In this document: in pieces, positions 54,693 through 62,988 of the stretch | How the letters are laid out: the number at the start of each line of letters is the position of its first letter | How positions within the stretch are numbered: the first letter of the stretch is position 1 | Assembly (NCBI RefSeq): GCF_017488845.2 | Contig: NZ_CP083371.1 | Coordinates: forward strand, 62,001 to 126,000 | DNA from: Ensifer canadensis | Lineage (GTDB): Bacteria > Pseudomonadota > Alphaproteobacteria > Rhizobiales > Rhizobiaceae | Reading direction: 5' to 3' | Length of the DNA: 64,000 bases | The notes under the pieces: generated by a model | What the model was told of the DNA's origin: nothing | Databases searched by the model: none | Seen by the model: only the letters and a program-made list of their open reading frames with translations | Program-made: the position numbers and the translations under genes

Positions 54693-54752
54693 CTCTCATT
54701 CTCCGGGCAGGAACGGTGCGGCGCGCAGGCGCCGGGTTTTTCCAAAAGGATT

Positions 54753-55829
54753 TCAGACGTAGACAAGGGCGTCCTCCCGCTTCCACACGAGCGCGTAGCG
54801 GCCCTTTTCGGCATAGGTCTCGGGCGCTGCATGGCTGAGATGGCTTTCGACCTCGAAAACCCGGCCGTCATCGAGCGCGAAGAAGGAATTGACCGCCGCG
54901 CCGGAATATTCGCTGGCGACGAAATTGGCCTCAATGCGGATCTCGTCCTCAGTGATGGCTGCCTCGGGCGGCCGGACCGAAACACGATCGTAGCGGATCG
55001 CATAGGCCGGCGACGTCGCCCGCGTCGGCGCCGCTGCCCCAAGCGCAAACCGGCCGACGCCGCCGACGAAGGCGCCGCCTTCGATCCGCCCGGGAAAGAG
55101 ATTGTAGCAGTTGAGAAAGCGGGCAACCGCCGGAGAGGCGGGCCTGTTGTAGACGGTGTCTGAATCCGCCGACTGGGCGATGCGGCCGCTTTCCAGCACC
55201 AGCACCGTGTCGCCCATGGCCAAGGCCTCGGCCTCGCTGCCGGTCACATGCAGGAAGGTGACGCCGCAGCGCTCGCGGATAGCCCTCAACTCCGCCCGCA
55301 TCCTGGCGCGCAGATTGGCGTCGAGCGCGCCGAGCGGCTCGTCGAGAAGCACCATGCGCGGCTCGGTGACCAGCGTGCGCGCCAAGGCGACGCGCTGGCG
55401 CTGGCCGCCGGAGATCTGGGTGACGGCCCTGCCTTCCAGACCGGAAAGGCCGACGAGGCTGATAATGTCGCGCACCCTGGCTTCGACGACGCGCCGGTCG
55501 GTGACCGGCTCGTCCTCCCTGTTTTCCAGGCCGAAGGCGATGTTCTGCGCGACGGAGAGATGCGGGAAGAGCGCGAAGTTCTGGAAGACGAAGCCGATGC
55601 CGCGCTTGTGCGGCGCCACGGTGTCGATGCGCTTGCCGTCAAACAGGATGGCGCCGCCATCCGGATGTTCAAAACCAGCAATGACCCTCAGGAGCGTCGT
55701 CTTGCCGGAGCCGCTCGGCCCCAGAAGCGAGATATAGGCGTCGCCGGGCAAGGCAAGATCGATGCCGTTGAGCGCGCGCATGTCGCCGTAGGTTTTGGTG
55801 ATGTTCTTGAGCTGAAGGACCGTCGACAT
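54753..55829 (-). CDS. spermidine/putrescine-type ABC ATPase lacking the switch histidine
   Basis: 358 residues from the ATG at 55829 with AGGAAA upstream. Walker A (GPSGSGKTT), signature ([15 protein letters not shown]) and Walker B (MVLLDEPLGALDANLR) are intact. The H-loop, however, reads FLHVTGSEAEALAMGD: the normal VTH is VTG, with Gly at residue 197 (codon 55239-55241). The sister ATPase at 48917-50023 keeps the His. The pair may form an asymmetric heterodimer. It heads the operon, divergent from the GntR gene. Confidence 0.9.
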   Translation of the reverse strand: MSTVLQLKNITKTYGDMRALNGIDLALPGDAYISLLGPSGSGKTTLLRVIAGFEHPDGGAILFDGKRIDTVAPHKRGIGFVFQNFALFPHLSVAQNIAFGLENREDEPVTDRRVVEARVRDIISLVGLSGLEGRAVTQISGGQRQRVALARTLVTEPRMVLLDEPLGALDANLRARMRAELRAIRERCGVTFLHVTGSEAEALAMGDTVLVLESGRIAQSADSDTVYNRPASPAVARFLNCYNLFPGRIEGGAFVGGVGRFALGAAAPTRATSPAYAIRYDRVSVRPPEAAITEDEIRIEANFVASEYSGAAVNSFFALDDGRVFEVESHLSHAAPETYAEKGRYALVWKREDALVYV

Positions 55830-56362
55830 TGGTTTCCTGCCAGTTTGCCGTCCGGACGTTCTCCACCCAAAGCTTCGCCGTCGCCGGAGCCGACGAGGCA
55901 TCCGAACGGACATGCGATCGCGTTCGCGCATGGTCACATGCGCGTCGGGGATGAAGGTCCTTTGCGGTTCAAAAAATAAGTTCCACCTGCACGCTTCTTC
56001 TGAGCGCTTGCATGTCACGAACAATGACATGAATGATTTTTGTATGCAATAGACTTTTATTCGTCATTTAGACCGGAATGAAATACGGCTTCGCTCCGCT
56101 GGCAGCCATCCAGGCTAGAATACGCATCAAGCCGCCCTAAACACCCTGCAATCCCGAAGGTAGAACGATTCCACCCTTCCGTGTGGGCGCTACCGGATTG
56201 CGCCTGACTCACCGAAAATCCATTCACCGGCAGCAGGCATCCACCCCATCAACACCAAATGCCGCAAACAGATGCACATTTAATTTGCCAACGTGTATGC
56301 AAAATGCATTTATTTTCAGCTGTCACATTCCCCGGCAAGTGGCGTAAAGAAAGAGGACGAAA
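55830..56362. promoter_or_regulatory. divergent control region between transporter operon and GntR gene
   Basis: About 530 bases without a gene. It holds two copies of TGTATGCAA (56041-56049 and 56294-56302), the first within TTGTATGCAA. The form is close to the TTGTATACAA-type sites bound by GntR/FCD proteins. An inverted repeat CATGTCA-CGAACAA-TGACATG lies at 56011-56031. These are candidate operators for the GntR protein. I do not see a near-consensus promoter. Confidence 0.45.
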
Positions 56363-57403
56363 TTGCCAGCCAAACGGAAGACGCCCGACCGCATGAGCGA
56401 GCCACGCCTCGGCCAGAATACCCAGCGCCGCTACGAAATTGCCGAGGACGTTCTGCGCAGCAACATCGCCGAAGGCATCCTGCCGCCCGGCCTCGTTCTT
56501 CTCGAAGGGCCGATTGCCGAGATCCTGCAGATTTCGCGTGCGCCGGTTCAGCGTGCGCTCTTGCAACTGGAAAGCGACGGGCTCGTCCACCGCTTCAAGG
56601 GGCGCGGCTATCTCGTCGGCCCACCAGGCCGCGCGATCGAACCCAACCGCACCGACATCAAATCGCTCGGGCTCACCATTCCGCAACACGCCGACGAGGC
56701 GCTGCAAAGCCGCTCGTCCTGGGAGCGCATCTACACCGAGATCGAGAACGACGTCGCCGGCTGCGTCATCTTCGGCCAGTATCGCATCATCGAAAACGAA
56801 CTCGCCAACCACTTCAGCGTCAGCCGCACCGTGGTGCGCGATGTGCTGACACGGCTGCGCGAGCGCGGGCTGGTGCGCAAGAACCAAAGTTCGCACTGGA
56901 TTGCCGGCCCGCTGACGGCCCAGACCGTCAAGGACCATTTCATGCTGCGCCGCCTGCTCGAGCCGCAGGCGCTTGCGCTCGGCGCCGGCCATATCGACCG
57001 TGAGCGACTTGCGGCCCTCTTCGTCCGGTTGACGGAACTCGACGGCCCGCAGGCGGCGGACGCCTGGCAGAGCCTTGAGGAAATCCGCACCCAGTTTACC
57101 GAATGCTGCGTGCTGGCGATGCCGAACGAGCGGCTGCGCGAACTGATCCGCAACAACCTGCTGCCGGTCACCGCGACCGAACGGCTGCTGCGGCAATTGG
57201 GCCTTCCCGGCGATCCCGCGGTGATTGCGGAAATCCGGCTGATCGTGGAACTGATGACGCGTGGCGCGACCGCCGCAGCGGCGGCGATGCTGGAGAACCA
57301 TATCGACGCCTCGATGAACCGCACGATCGCGCAGATGAAGATCGTCGCAATCATTCCGGGCCCGAGCGTCACCGCCGCCTATCTGACACGCGTGGTCGAA
57401 TAG
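56363..57403 (+). CDS. GntR family regulator with two tandem winged helices and FCD domain
   Basis: 346 residues from a TTG at 56363, with GAGGA at a proper distance; an ATG at 56393 lacks a ribosome site. A first GntR-type winged helix spans about residues 22-86 (AEDVLRSNIAEGILPPGLVL, SRAPVQRALLQLESDGLV). A second spans about 119-183 (YTEIENDVAGCVIFGQYRI, SRTVVRDVLTRLRERGLV). An FCD-like effector domain follows from about 188. GntR/FadR proteins normally have only one HTH. It is divergent from the amide-catabolic transporter operon and convergent with the pxp genes. Confidence 0.88.
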   Translation: MPAKRKTPDRMSEPRLGQNTQRRYEIAEDVLRSNIAEGILPPGLVLLEGPIAEILQISRAPVQRALLQLESDGLVHRFKGRGYLVGPPGRAIEPNRTDIKSLGLTIPQHADEALQSRSSWERIYTEIENDVAGCVIFGQYRIIENELANHFSVSRTVVRDVLTRLRERGLVRKNQSSHWIAGPLTAQTVKDHFMLRRLLEPQALALGAGHIDRERLAALFVRLTELDGPQAADAWQSLEEIRTQFTECCVLAMPNERLRELIRNNLLPVTATERLLRQLGLPGDPAVIAEIRLIVELMTRGATAAAAAMLENHIDASMNRTIAQMKIVAIIPGPSVTAAYLTRVVE

Positions 57404-57430
57404 CCGCCCGCAATTGCGACCCGAGACATT

Positions 57431-57469
57431 GAGCGCGGCTGCCGATCTCTTGCTTCGATGCCCGCGCTC
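57431..57469 (+). terminator. weak hairpin after GntR gene
   Basis: GAGCGCGG and CCGCGCTC can pair across a 23-base loop, followed by catctttccctccgtttt. The loop is long, so this is a low-confidence terminator between convergent genes. Confidence 0.3.
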
Positions 57470-57497
57470 CATCTTTCCCTCCGTTTTCCCTGAACCG

Positions 57498-58469
57498 TCA
57501 GCTCAGCGACGCGCGCAGCGCTTCCAGCCGGTCGTTCTCCTCAGCCCGTGCGGCGAGGGCCTCATCCATCGTCACCTCCACGAACCGGGTCGGTGTATGC
57601 GGCTGCATCTGGCCGATCAGGTCCATGTCGGCGGAGATCACGGTTCCGAGCATGAAGTAACCGCCGCCGGAAACCGCGTCGCGATGCAGGATGATCGGCT
57701 CGGTTCCGCCGGGAACCTGGATCGAGCCATAGGGATAACAACTGTCGACGATGTTGGACGGGTCGGAACCGGCACCAAACGGCTGCTCGCGCTCGACGAA
57801 GGAGAGTTTGCGGCCGCCGCGGAAGCGGTACCCCATGCGGTCGGCTTCCGGCGCCACCTTCCATTCGTCGGCAAAGAAGCTCTGTTTCGCCTCGTCGGAA
57901 AGACGATCCCAGTAGAGACCGGGCAGGACACGCAGCGCCACGGGTGCGGCCGGCAGGCGCCGCAACTGCGCGCCGACCGAGCGACCCTTACCGGAGGTAT
58001 TGCCGGCACCAACCGGCAGTTCGTCACCCGGTGCCAGCGGCCGGCCGTTGTAGCCGCCGAGCGCGCCGATCGGGTAGGTCGAGCGACTGCCAAGCGCCAG
58101 CGGCACGTCGATGCCGCCCGCAACCGCGATATAGATACGGGCGCCGGACTTGAGAAAATCGAACGTCAGCGTCTGGCCGGCGCGAACGGGGAAAGCCGTC
58201 CACCCGGGTTGCTCGACCCCGTCGACCTTTGCCGGCATGTCCGCTCCGGTGACCGCAACCAGCGTGTCTTCGGTAAATTCGAGCTTCGGGCCGAGGAACA
58301 CCGCTTCCAGCCCGGCAGCACCCTCGTCGTTTCCGACCAGCAGGTTGGCGGCCCGCATCGCATAGCGATCCATCGCTCCACCGAGTGGAATGCCGAGATG
58401 GAAGTAACCGGGACGGCCAAGGTCCTGGACGGTGGTTGCCAGACCGTGATGCAGAACCTTAATGGCCAT
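57498..58469 (-). CDS. pxpC: 5-oxoprolinase subunit C (biotin-dependent carboxyltransferase fold)
   Basis: 323 residues from MAIKVLHHGLATTVQDLGRPG, the standard CT_A_B (KipA) start, followed by GIPLGGAMDRYAMRAANLLVGND and the late DSCYPYGSIQVPGGTEPIIL. With PxpA and PxpB it forms the ATP-dependent 5-oxoprolinase that converts pyroglutamate to glutamate. It overlaps the pxpB end by eleven bases. It is the last gene of the pxpA-accB-accC-pxpB-pxpC operon. Confidence 0.92.
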   Translation of the reverse strand: MAIKVLHHGLATTVQDLGRPGYFHLGIPLGGAMDRYAMRAANLLVGNDEGAAGLEAVFLGPKLEFTEDTLVAVTGADMPAKVDGVEQPGWTAFPVRAGQTLTFDFLKSGARIYIAVAGGIDVPLALGSRSTYPIGALGGYNGRPLAPGDELPVGAGNTSGKGRSVGAQLRRLPAAPVALRVLPGLYWDRLSDEAKQSFFADEWKVAPEADRMGYRFRGGRKLSFVEREQPFGAGSDPSNIVDSCYPYGSIQVPGGTEPIILHRDAVSGGGYFMLGTVISADMDLIGQMQPHTPTRFVEVTMDEALAARAEENDRLEALRASLS

Positions 58470-59334
58470 TGAGCATGCCCTCCAGCCGGGTGTTGTAGCC
58501 AGTGATATCTTTCTGGAACTCGCGCAGGTCGAAGCTGACCTCGCGGACCGGCGGGCTGAAGCGCCCCTTGTCGACATCCTCGACTGCCTGATCATAGGCG
58601 TCCCGGTCGATCGGCTTGAACTTGACGATGTCGCCCGGACGGAAGAACACCATGAAATCGCGGAGATAGCTGGTGGTCTGCGTCGGGTCGAAGATCGGCA
58701 TCGGCGTGATGCCGAACATCTGGTAGCCGCCCGCACCGCGCACCGAATAGATGCAGCCGAAGCAGCCACCATGGCCGACGGTCAGCCGCGGCGTGTCGGT
58801 GCGCGGGCGCAGATATTTCGGCACCTGGATCTGCCGCTGCCGCTCGACCATCTGGTACATGAACGGCAGGCCGGCAACGAAGCCGACCATCGACACGAAC
58901 CAGGGCGAGCCGGAATGGGCGGCGACGAAATCGTCGACGTCACCGTAGCCGTTGATCCGCGTGGCATAGTCGAGGTCAGTTCCTGACGGTTCCTGGTGGC
59001 GCTCGCGAAAGCGCATCAGCGTCTCGTGCGTCCAGGGGTCGTTGTAGAAGACCGGGATTTCGACGATACGGGTGCGGATGACGGGTTCGGCCCGCTCGGC
59101 CGCGCCCTCGATCGCCCGCACTTCCCTCAGCACGTCATCGGGCTTGATCTGATCCGGGTCGAATTTAATCTGGAAGGACGCATTGGCCGGGCAGATCTCG
59201 GTGATCCCCTTGACGCAGCTCTACTTGACACCGTTGGCCATGGAGAGGCTCTTGAAGAAGGCTTCCAACGACATCTCGTCGCTGCATTCGACGAACAGGT
59301 GCTCGTCGCCTCCGAACGTGTATCGTGTCGGCAT
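58459..59334 (-). pseudogene. pxpB: 5-oxoprolinase subunit B, interrupted by in-frame amber codon
   Basis: Reading from the ATG at 59334, which overlaps the accC stop (TGATG), the frame gives MPTRYTFGGDEHLFVECSDE and continues to residue 37, where TAG (59221-59223) interrupts it. After the stop the same frame runs on with ITEICPANASFQIKFDP and the complete CT_C_D (KipI) domain: VSMVGFVAGLPFMYQMV, LTVGHGGCFGCIYSVRGAGGYQMFGI. Without the stop, the protein would be about 291 residues. The rest looks under selection, so this is either a recent nonsense mutation, a sequencing error or a suppressed stop. A GTG at 59133 could start a shortened protein. Confidence 0.85.
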
Positions 59335-60719
59335 CACGCGACCTCCGCGGCACAGCCGCCATCGGCGGCAAATTCAGTTTCAAGCCATGTCTCGAGAAAG
59401 CGCGTATGGAAGGCGCCCTTGGCGATCTGCGCGTCGGCAGCCAATGCCCGATGCAACGGGATCGTGGTCGGCACGCCCTCGATCGTGAGCTGCGCCAGCG
59501 CCTGCGAAAGGCGGGCGAGGCACGCCGCTCGGTTCTCGCCCCAGACTATCAGCTTGCCGAGCAATGAATCGTAGAACGGCGGGATGACGTAGCCTTCGTA
59601 GAGCATGGTGTCGAAACGGATGCCTTCCCCCTCAGGTACGTCGAGCCTTTCGATCCTGCCTGGCGCCGGCATGAAACCGCGCCTCGGATCCTCGGCATTG
59701 ATCCGGCATTCGATGGCGTGGCCGTTGACGGCGATGTCGGCCTGGCGGACAGAGAGCGGCGCGCCGGCGGCGATGCGGAACATCTCCTCGACCAGATCGA
59801 TGCCGGTGATCATCTCGGTCACCGGGTGCTCCACCTGGATGCGGGTGTTGACCTCGATGAAGTAGAACTCGCGGGTCTCGTCGTCGTAGAGATATTCCAC
59901 CGTTCCGGCCCCGCGGTAGCCGACGGAGCGCGCCAACGCGACGGCGCTGTCGCAGAGTTTCTGCCTGACCTCGGGCGGAAGCAGGAAGGACGGAGCCTCC
60001 TCCCAGACCTTTTGCCGGCGGCGCTGCAGCGAGCATTCGCGCTCGAAGCAATGCACGACGTTGTTGCCGTCGCCAAGGATCTGGACCTCGACATGGCGGG
60101 CGCGGGTGATCACCTTTTCCAGATAGAGCCCGCCGTCGCCGAAGGAGGCCAGCGCCTCGGCCGATGCCTGGGGAAACTGTGTCTCCAGCTCGACCGCATT
60201 GTTGACGATGCGGATGCCACGACCACCGCCGCCGGCTGCCGCCTTGATCATCACGGGAAAGCCGGTGCGCTCGGTCACTTGATGTGCATCGGCAAGGCTG
60301 GAGATACGGCCGTCGCTGCCGGGAACGGTCGGCACGCCGGCCTTCTCGGCAACGGCACGGGCGGCGACCTTGTCACCCAGAAGGCGGATCGCATCGCCTG
60401 ATGGCCCGATGAAGATCAGGCCGGCGGCAACCACGGCGTCGGCGAAGTCGCCGTTCTCCGACAGGAAGCCATAGCCGGGATGAACCGCATCGACATTGGC
60501 GCGTTTGGCCGCCGCAATCACGGCCGCGATGTCGAGATAGGATTTCTTCGGCGCCGGCGGTCCGATCTCGATCGCCTCGTCGGCAAGCTTGACGGCCAGC
60601 ATGTCGGCATCGGCGGCGCTATAAATCTGAACCGTGCGGATACCGAGCGCCTTGGCGGCGCGGATGATGCGGACGGCGATTTCTCCGCGATTGGCGATAA
60701 GGACCGAGCGAAGTTTCAT
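59334..60719 (-). CDS. accC: biotin carboxylase of the pxp cluster
   Basis: 461 residues from MKLRSVLIANRGEIAVRIIRAA, the AccC signature. The ATP-grasp loop is FPVMIKAAAGGGGRGIRIV, and the active-site sequence is EVNTRIQVEHPVTEMITGIDLVEE. It carboxylates biotin on a carrier protein with bicarbonate and ATP. It is coupled to accB (ATGA) and to pxpB (TGATG). It is probably a dedicated paralogue of the fatty-acid enzyme, linking biotin carboxylation to the Pxp proteins. Confidence 0.92.
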   Translation of the reverse strand: MKLRSVLIANRGEIAVRIIRAAKALGIRTVQIYSAADADMLAVKLADEAIEIGPPAPKKSYLDIAAVIAAAKRANVDAVHPGYGFLSENGDFADAVVAAGLIFIGPSGDAIRLLGDKVAARAVAEKAGVPTVPGSDGRISSLADAHQVTERTGFPVMIKAAAGGGGRGIRIVNNAVELETQFPQASAEALASFGDGGLYLEKVITRARHVEVQILGDGNNVVHCFERECSLQRRRQKVWEEAPSFLLPPEVRQKLCDSAVALARSVGYRGAGTVEYLYDDETREFYFIEVNTRIQVEHPVTEMITGIDLVEEMFRIAAGAPLSVRQADIAVNGHAIECRINAEDPRRGFMPAPGRIERLDVPEGEGIRFDTMLYEGYVIPPFYDSLLGKLIVWGENRAACLARLSQALAQLTIEGVPTTIPLHRALAADAQIAKGAFHTRFLETWLETEFAADGGCAAEVA

Positions 60720-60958
60720 TGTTCGACCTCGGCGATCACCTGGCCTGCCATCACAGGTTCTTCGTTGTCGACGAGAAAGCGGATGCTGCCGCCCGCGACA
60801 CCGGCCTGGATCTCCTGAAAGGTCTTCATGACTTCGATCAGGCCAATGGCATCGCTGGAACAAACATCGTCGCCATCAGATTTGAAGGGCGGGACATCCG
60901 GAGCAGACGAGCGATAGAAGGTTCCTGGAAGGGGCGATCGGATTTCGTGCTTGCTCAT
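60716..60958 (-). CDS. accB: short biotin carboxyl carrier protein
   Basis: 80 residues, only the biotinyl domain. The N-terminus MSKHEIRSPLPGTFYRSSAPD leads to GLIEVMKTFQEI with biotin-accepting K45 (VMKT instead of the usual AMKM). The standard AccB has an additional 70-residue N-terminal part, absent here. It lies 16 bases after pxpA and overlaps accC by four bases. Its partner is the AccC encoded next. Confidence 0.9.
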   Translation of the reverse strand: MSKHEIRSPLPGTFYRSSAPDVPPFKSDGDDVCSSDAIGLIEVMKTFQEIQAGVAGGSIRFLVDNEEPVMAGQVIAEVEQ

Positions 60959-60974
60959 GGTTGCCTCCGCTATG

Positions 60975-61751
60975 TTATCTGGTTTTGACCTGAGAGACGG
61001 GAGCGATGCGAATGCCCTCGGCACTCAGCCCCTCCCGCATGAGGCGCACGATATCGAGCGCGCCGAGCGTATCGGAATGAAAACAAATGGATTCGAACGG
61101 AACCGCGATATCGGCGCCCGTGACCGTGCGCACCCGCCCTTCCCGACAGGCGCGAACGACCTTGCGGGCGATCGCCGCGGCATCGGGCCGGCCGGCATCG
61201 CGGGTAAAGACGATCGAGCCGCTGTCGTCATAGTCGCGGTCGGCATAGAACTCGCGAATGACTGGCTGGCCGACTTCCTGAGCTGCAAGCTCCGTCGCCG
61301 ATCCGGCCATGCAGAAGACAAAAGCATTGGGCGCGACCGTGCGCATGTATTGCATGAAGATCTGGGAGAGTTCGCGGTCGACGGCCATCTCCATGTAGAG
61401 CGCTCCGTGCGGCTTTACATGCTGCAGAGGGGCACCGTGCCGGCGGGCGAATTCGCGGATCGCGCCGACCTGGTAGACCATGTCGTTGACGAGCTCGCGG
61501 GCAGTGCCTGCTATCTTGCGGCGGCCGAAACCCTGCAGGTCGCGATAGCCGGGATGGGCGCCGATGCCGACGCCATGTTCGGCGGCGAGCCGGACCGTTT
61601 CATCCATCAGATTGGGATCGCCTCCATGGAAGCCGGCAGCGATATTGGCGGAGCTGATCAGCGGCATCAGTGCCGCATCGTCGGTATCGCCGATGCGCCA
61701 GCGGCCGAATGCTTCTCCCATATCGCAATTGATATCGACGACGTCGAGCAA
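60975..61751 (-). CDS. pxpA: 5-oxoprolinase subunit A (LamB/YcsF)
   Basis: About 258 residues if started at the TTG at 61751, which has AGAGGG eight bases upstream and yields the usual start ([13 protein letters not shown]). Upstream in-frame codons lack family character. Motifs [35 protein letters not shown] and [11 protein letters not shown] are diagnostic. It is the first gene of the pxp operon, divergent from a LysR regulator. Family function is ATP-dependent opening of 5-oxoproline with PxpB and PxpC. Confidence 0.9.
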   Translation of the reverse strand: MLDVVDINCDMGEAFGRWRIGDTDDAALMPLISSANIAAGFHGGDPNLMDETVRLAAEHGVGIGAHPGYRDLQGFGRRKIAGTARELVNDMVYQVGAIREFARRHGAPLQHVKPHGALYMEMAVDRELSQIFMQYMRTVAPNAFVFCMAGSATELAAQEVGQPVIREFYADRDYDDSGSIVFTRDAGRPDAAAIARKVVRACREGRVRTVTGADIAVPFESICFHSDTLGALDIVRLMREGLSAEGIRIAPVSQVKTR

Positions 61752-61871
61752 TGCCTCATCCCTCTGTTGCAGGTCGCTCTCCTGGAGATTGCTCTCCCGG
61801 CAACCCTGACCTCCAGGGAACGCTAGGGTGAAACAGAGCATTTGAAAAATTCTATTTTCACATGCCGAGTA

Positions 61872-61884
61872 TCTGAATTTCAGA
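61872..61884. promoter_or_regulatory. LysR-type T-N11-A box in pxpA/lysR divergent region
   Basis: TCTGAA-T-TTCAGA is a perfect inverted repeat with the T-N11-A layout of LysR operators. It lies between the divergent pxpA and lysR starts, 121 bases from pxpA and 154 from lysR. Confidence 0.5.
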
Positions 61885-62037
61885 ATTCGCAGTTGCAAAA
61901 AACGCCTGCGAAAATTAGCGTGTTTAGAGCGGCTTACGGTGAAATGCCTGAGGGATGACCAGACGACTGCCCAAAGACGTGGCAGACTTTCTGATTTTCC
62001 GAGCCGCTGTATAAAATAATCAGATGGGAGATGGGCT

Positions 62038-62964
62038 TTGTCGATCAGTCTTCGCCAGCTTCGCTATTTCGTCGCGACGGCAGAACTTGGTCAGATATCC
62101 CAGGCGGCGGTCGATCTCTCGATCTCCCAGTCCGCGGTGACCACGGCGATCAAGGAGCTGGAGCGCATCGTCGGCACCAACCTGTTCCTGCGCACGCCAA
62201 GCGGCATGGACTTGACGATGGCGGGGCGGCAGTTTCTCTCCCATGCCTACGAGATCCTGAAGAAGGTGGACGAAGCGACCCATCTGAACATCGTCAGCAG
62301 CGCCGTCGAGGGTACACTTGCGATCGCCGCCACCTATACCGTCATCGGCTACTTCCTGCCGCAGCATATCGAGCGGCTGCGACGCCTGTTTCCGAAACTC
62401 GAGCTGCAGTTGTTCGAACTCAAGCGGGAATCGATCGAGGAGGGCCTGCTCACCAACCGCTACGACATGGCGGTGCTTTTGAGCTCGAACATTCTCAACC
62501 CGGCACTGACGACCGAAAAGCTGATGAGCTCGACGCGACGGCTCTGGGTGCCGGCCCAGCATCCGCTACTTCAACGCGACAGCGTCGGTTTTCGCGAGAT
62601 CGCCGAGGAGCCCTACATCATGCTGACGGTCGACGAGGCCGCGCATTCGTCGCTGAAATACTGGAGCACGTCGACCTACCAGCCGCGCGTCATCCTCAGG
62701 ACCTCGTCGGTGGAGGCGGTGCGCTCGCTGGTCGCCAATGGCCAGGGCGTTGCCATACTCTCCGACATGGTCCATCGCCCCTGGTCGCTCGAGGGCCGGC
62801 GCATCGAGACGATCAACGTGCGCGATCCCGTCCCAGCGATGGATGTCGGCCTTGCCTGGCGGCGGGGAGCGGAATTCACGCCGCCGATGCAGGCGCTGCG
62901 GTCCTATTTCCAGCAGACGTTTCACATTCCGGGCGTGCGCGACGCGTCGTTTACCACGCCCTGA
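62038..62964 (+). CDS. LysR family transcriptional regulator of the pxp operon
   Basis: 308 residues from a TTG at 62038 with GGGAG seven bases upstream. The HTH is at residues 1-65 ([38 protein letters not shown]), followed by [15 protein letters not shown] and the effector-binding domain. It is divergent from pxpA and probably activates the pxp operon. A longer frame beginning at 62031 overlaps it but is out of frame and has no family character. Confidence 0.92.
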   Translation: MSISLRQLRYFVATAELGQISQAAVDLSISQSAVTTAIKELERIVGTNLFLRTPSGMDLTMAGRQFLSHAYEILKKVDEATHLNIVSSAVEGTLAIAATYTVIGYFLPQHIERLRRLFPKLELQLFELKRESIEEGLLTNRYDMAVLLSSNILNPALTTEKLMSSTRRLWVPAQHPLLQRDSVGFREIAEEPYIMLTVDEAAHSSLKYWSTSTYQPRVILRTSSVEAVRSLVANGQGVAILSDMVHRPWSLEGRRIETINVRDPVPAMDVGLAWRRGAEFTPPMQALRSYFQQTFHIPGVRDASFTTP

Positions 62965-62988
62965 TGCGGAAACATCCTCGGCTGGCGA

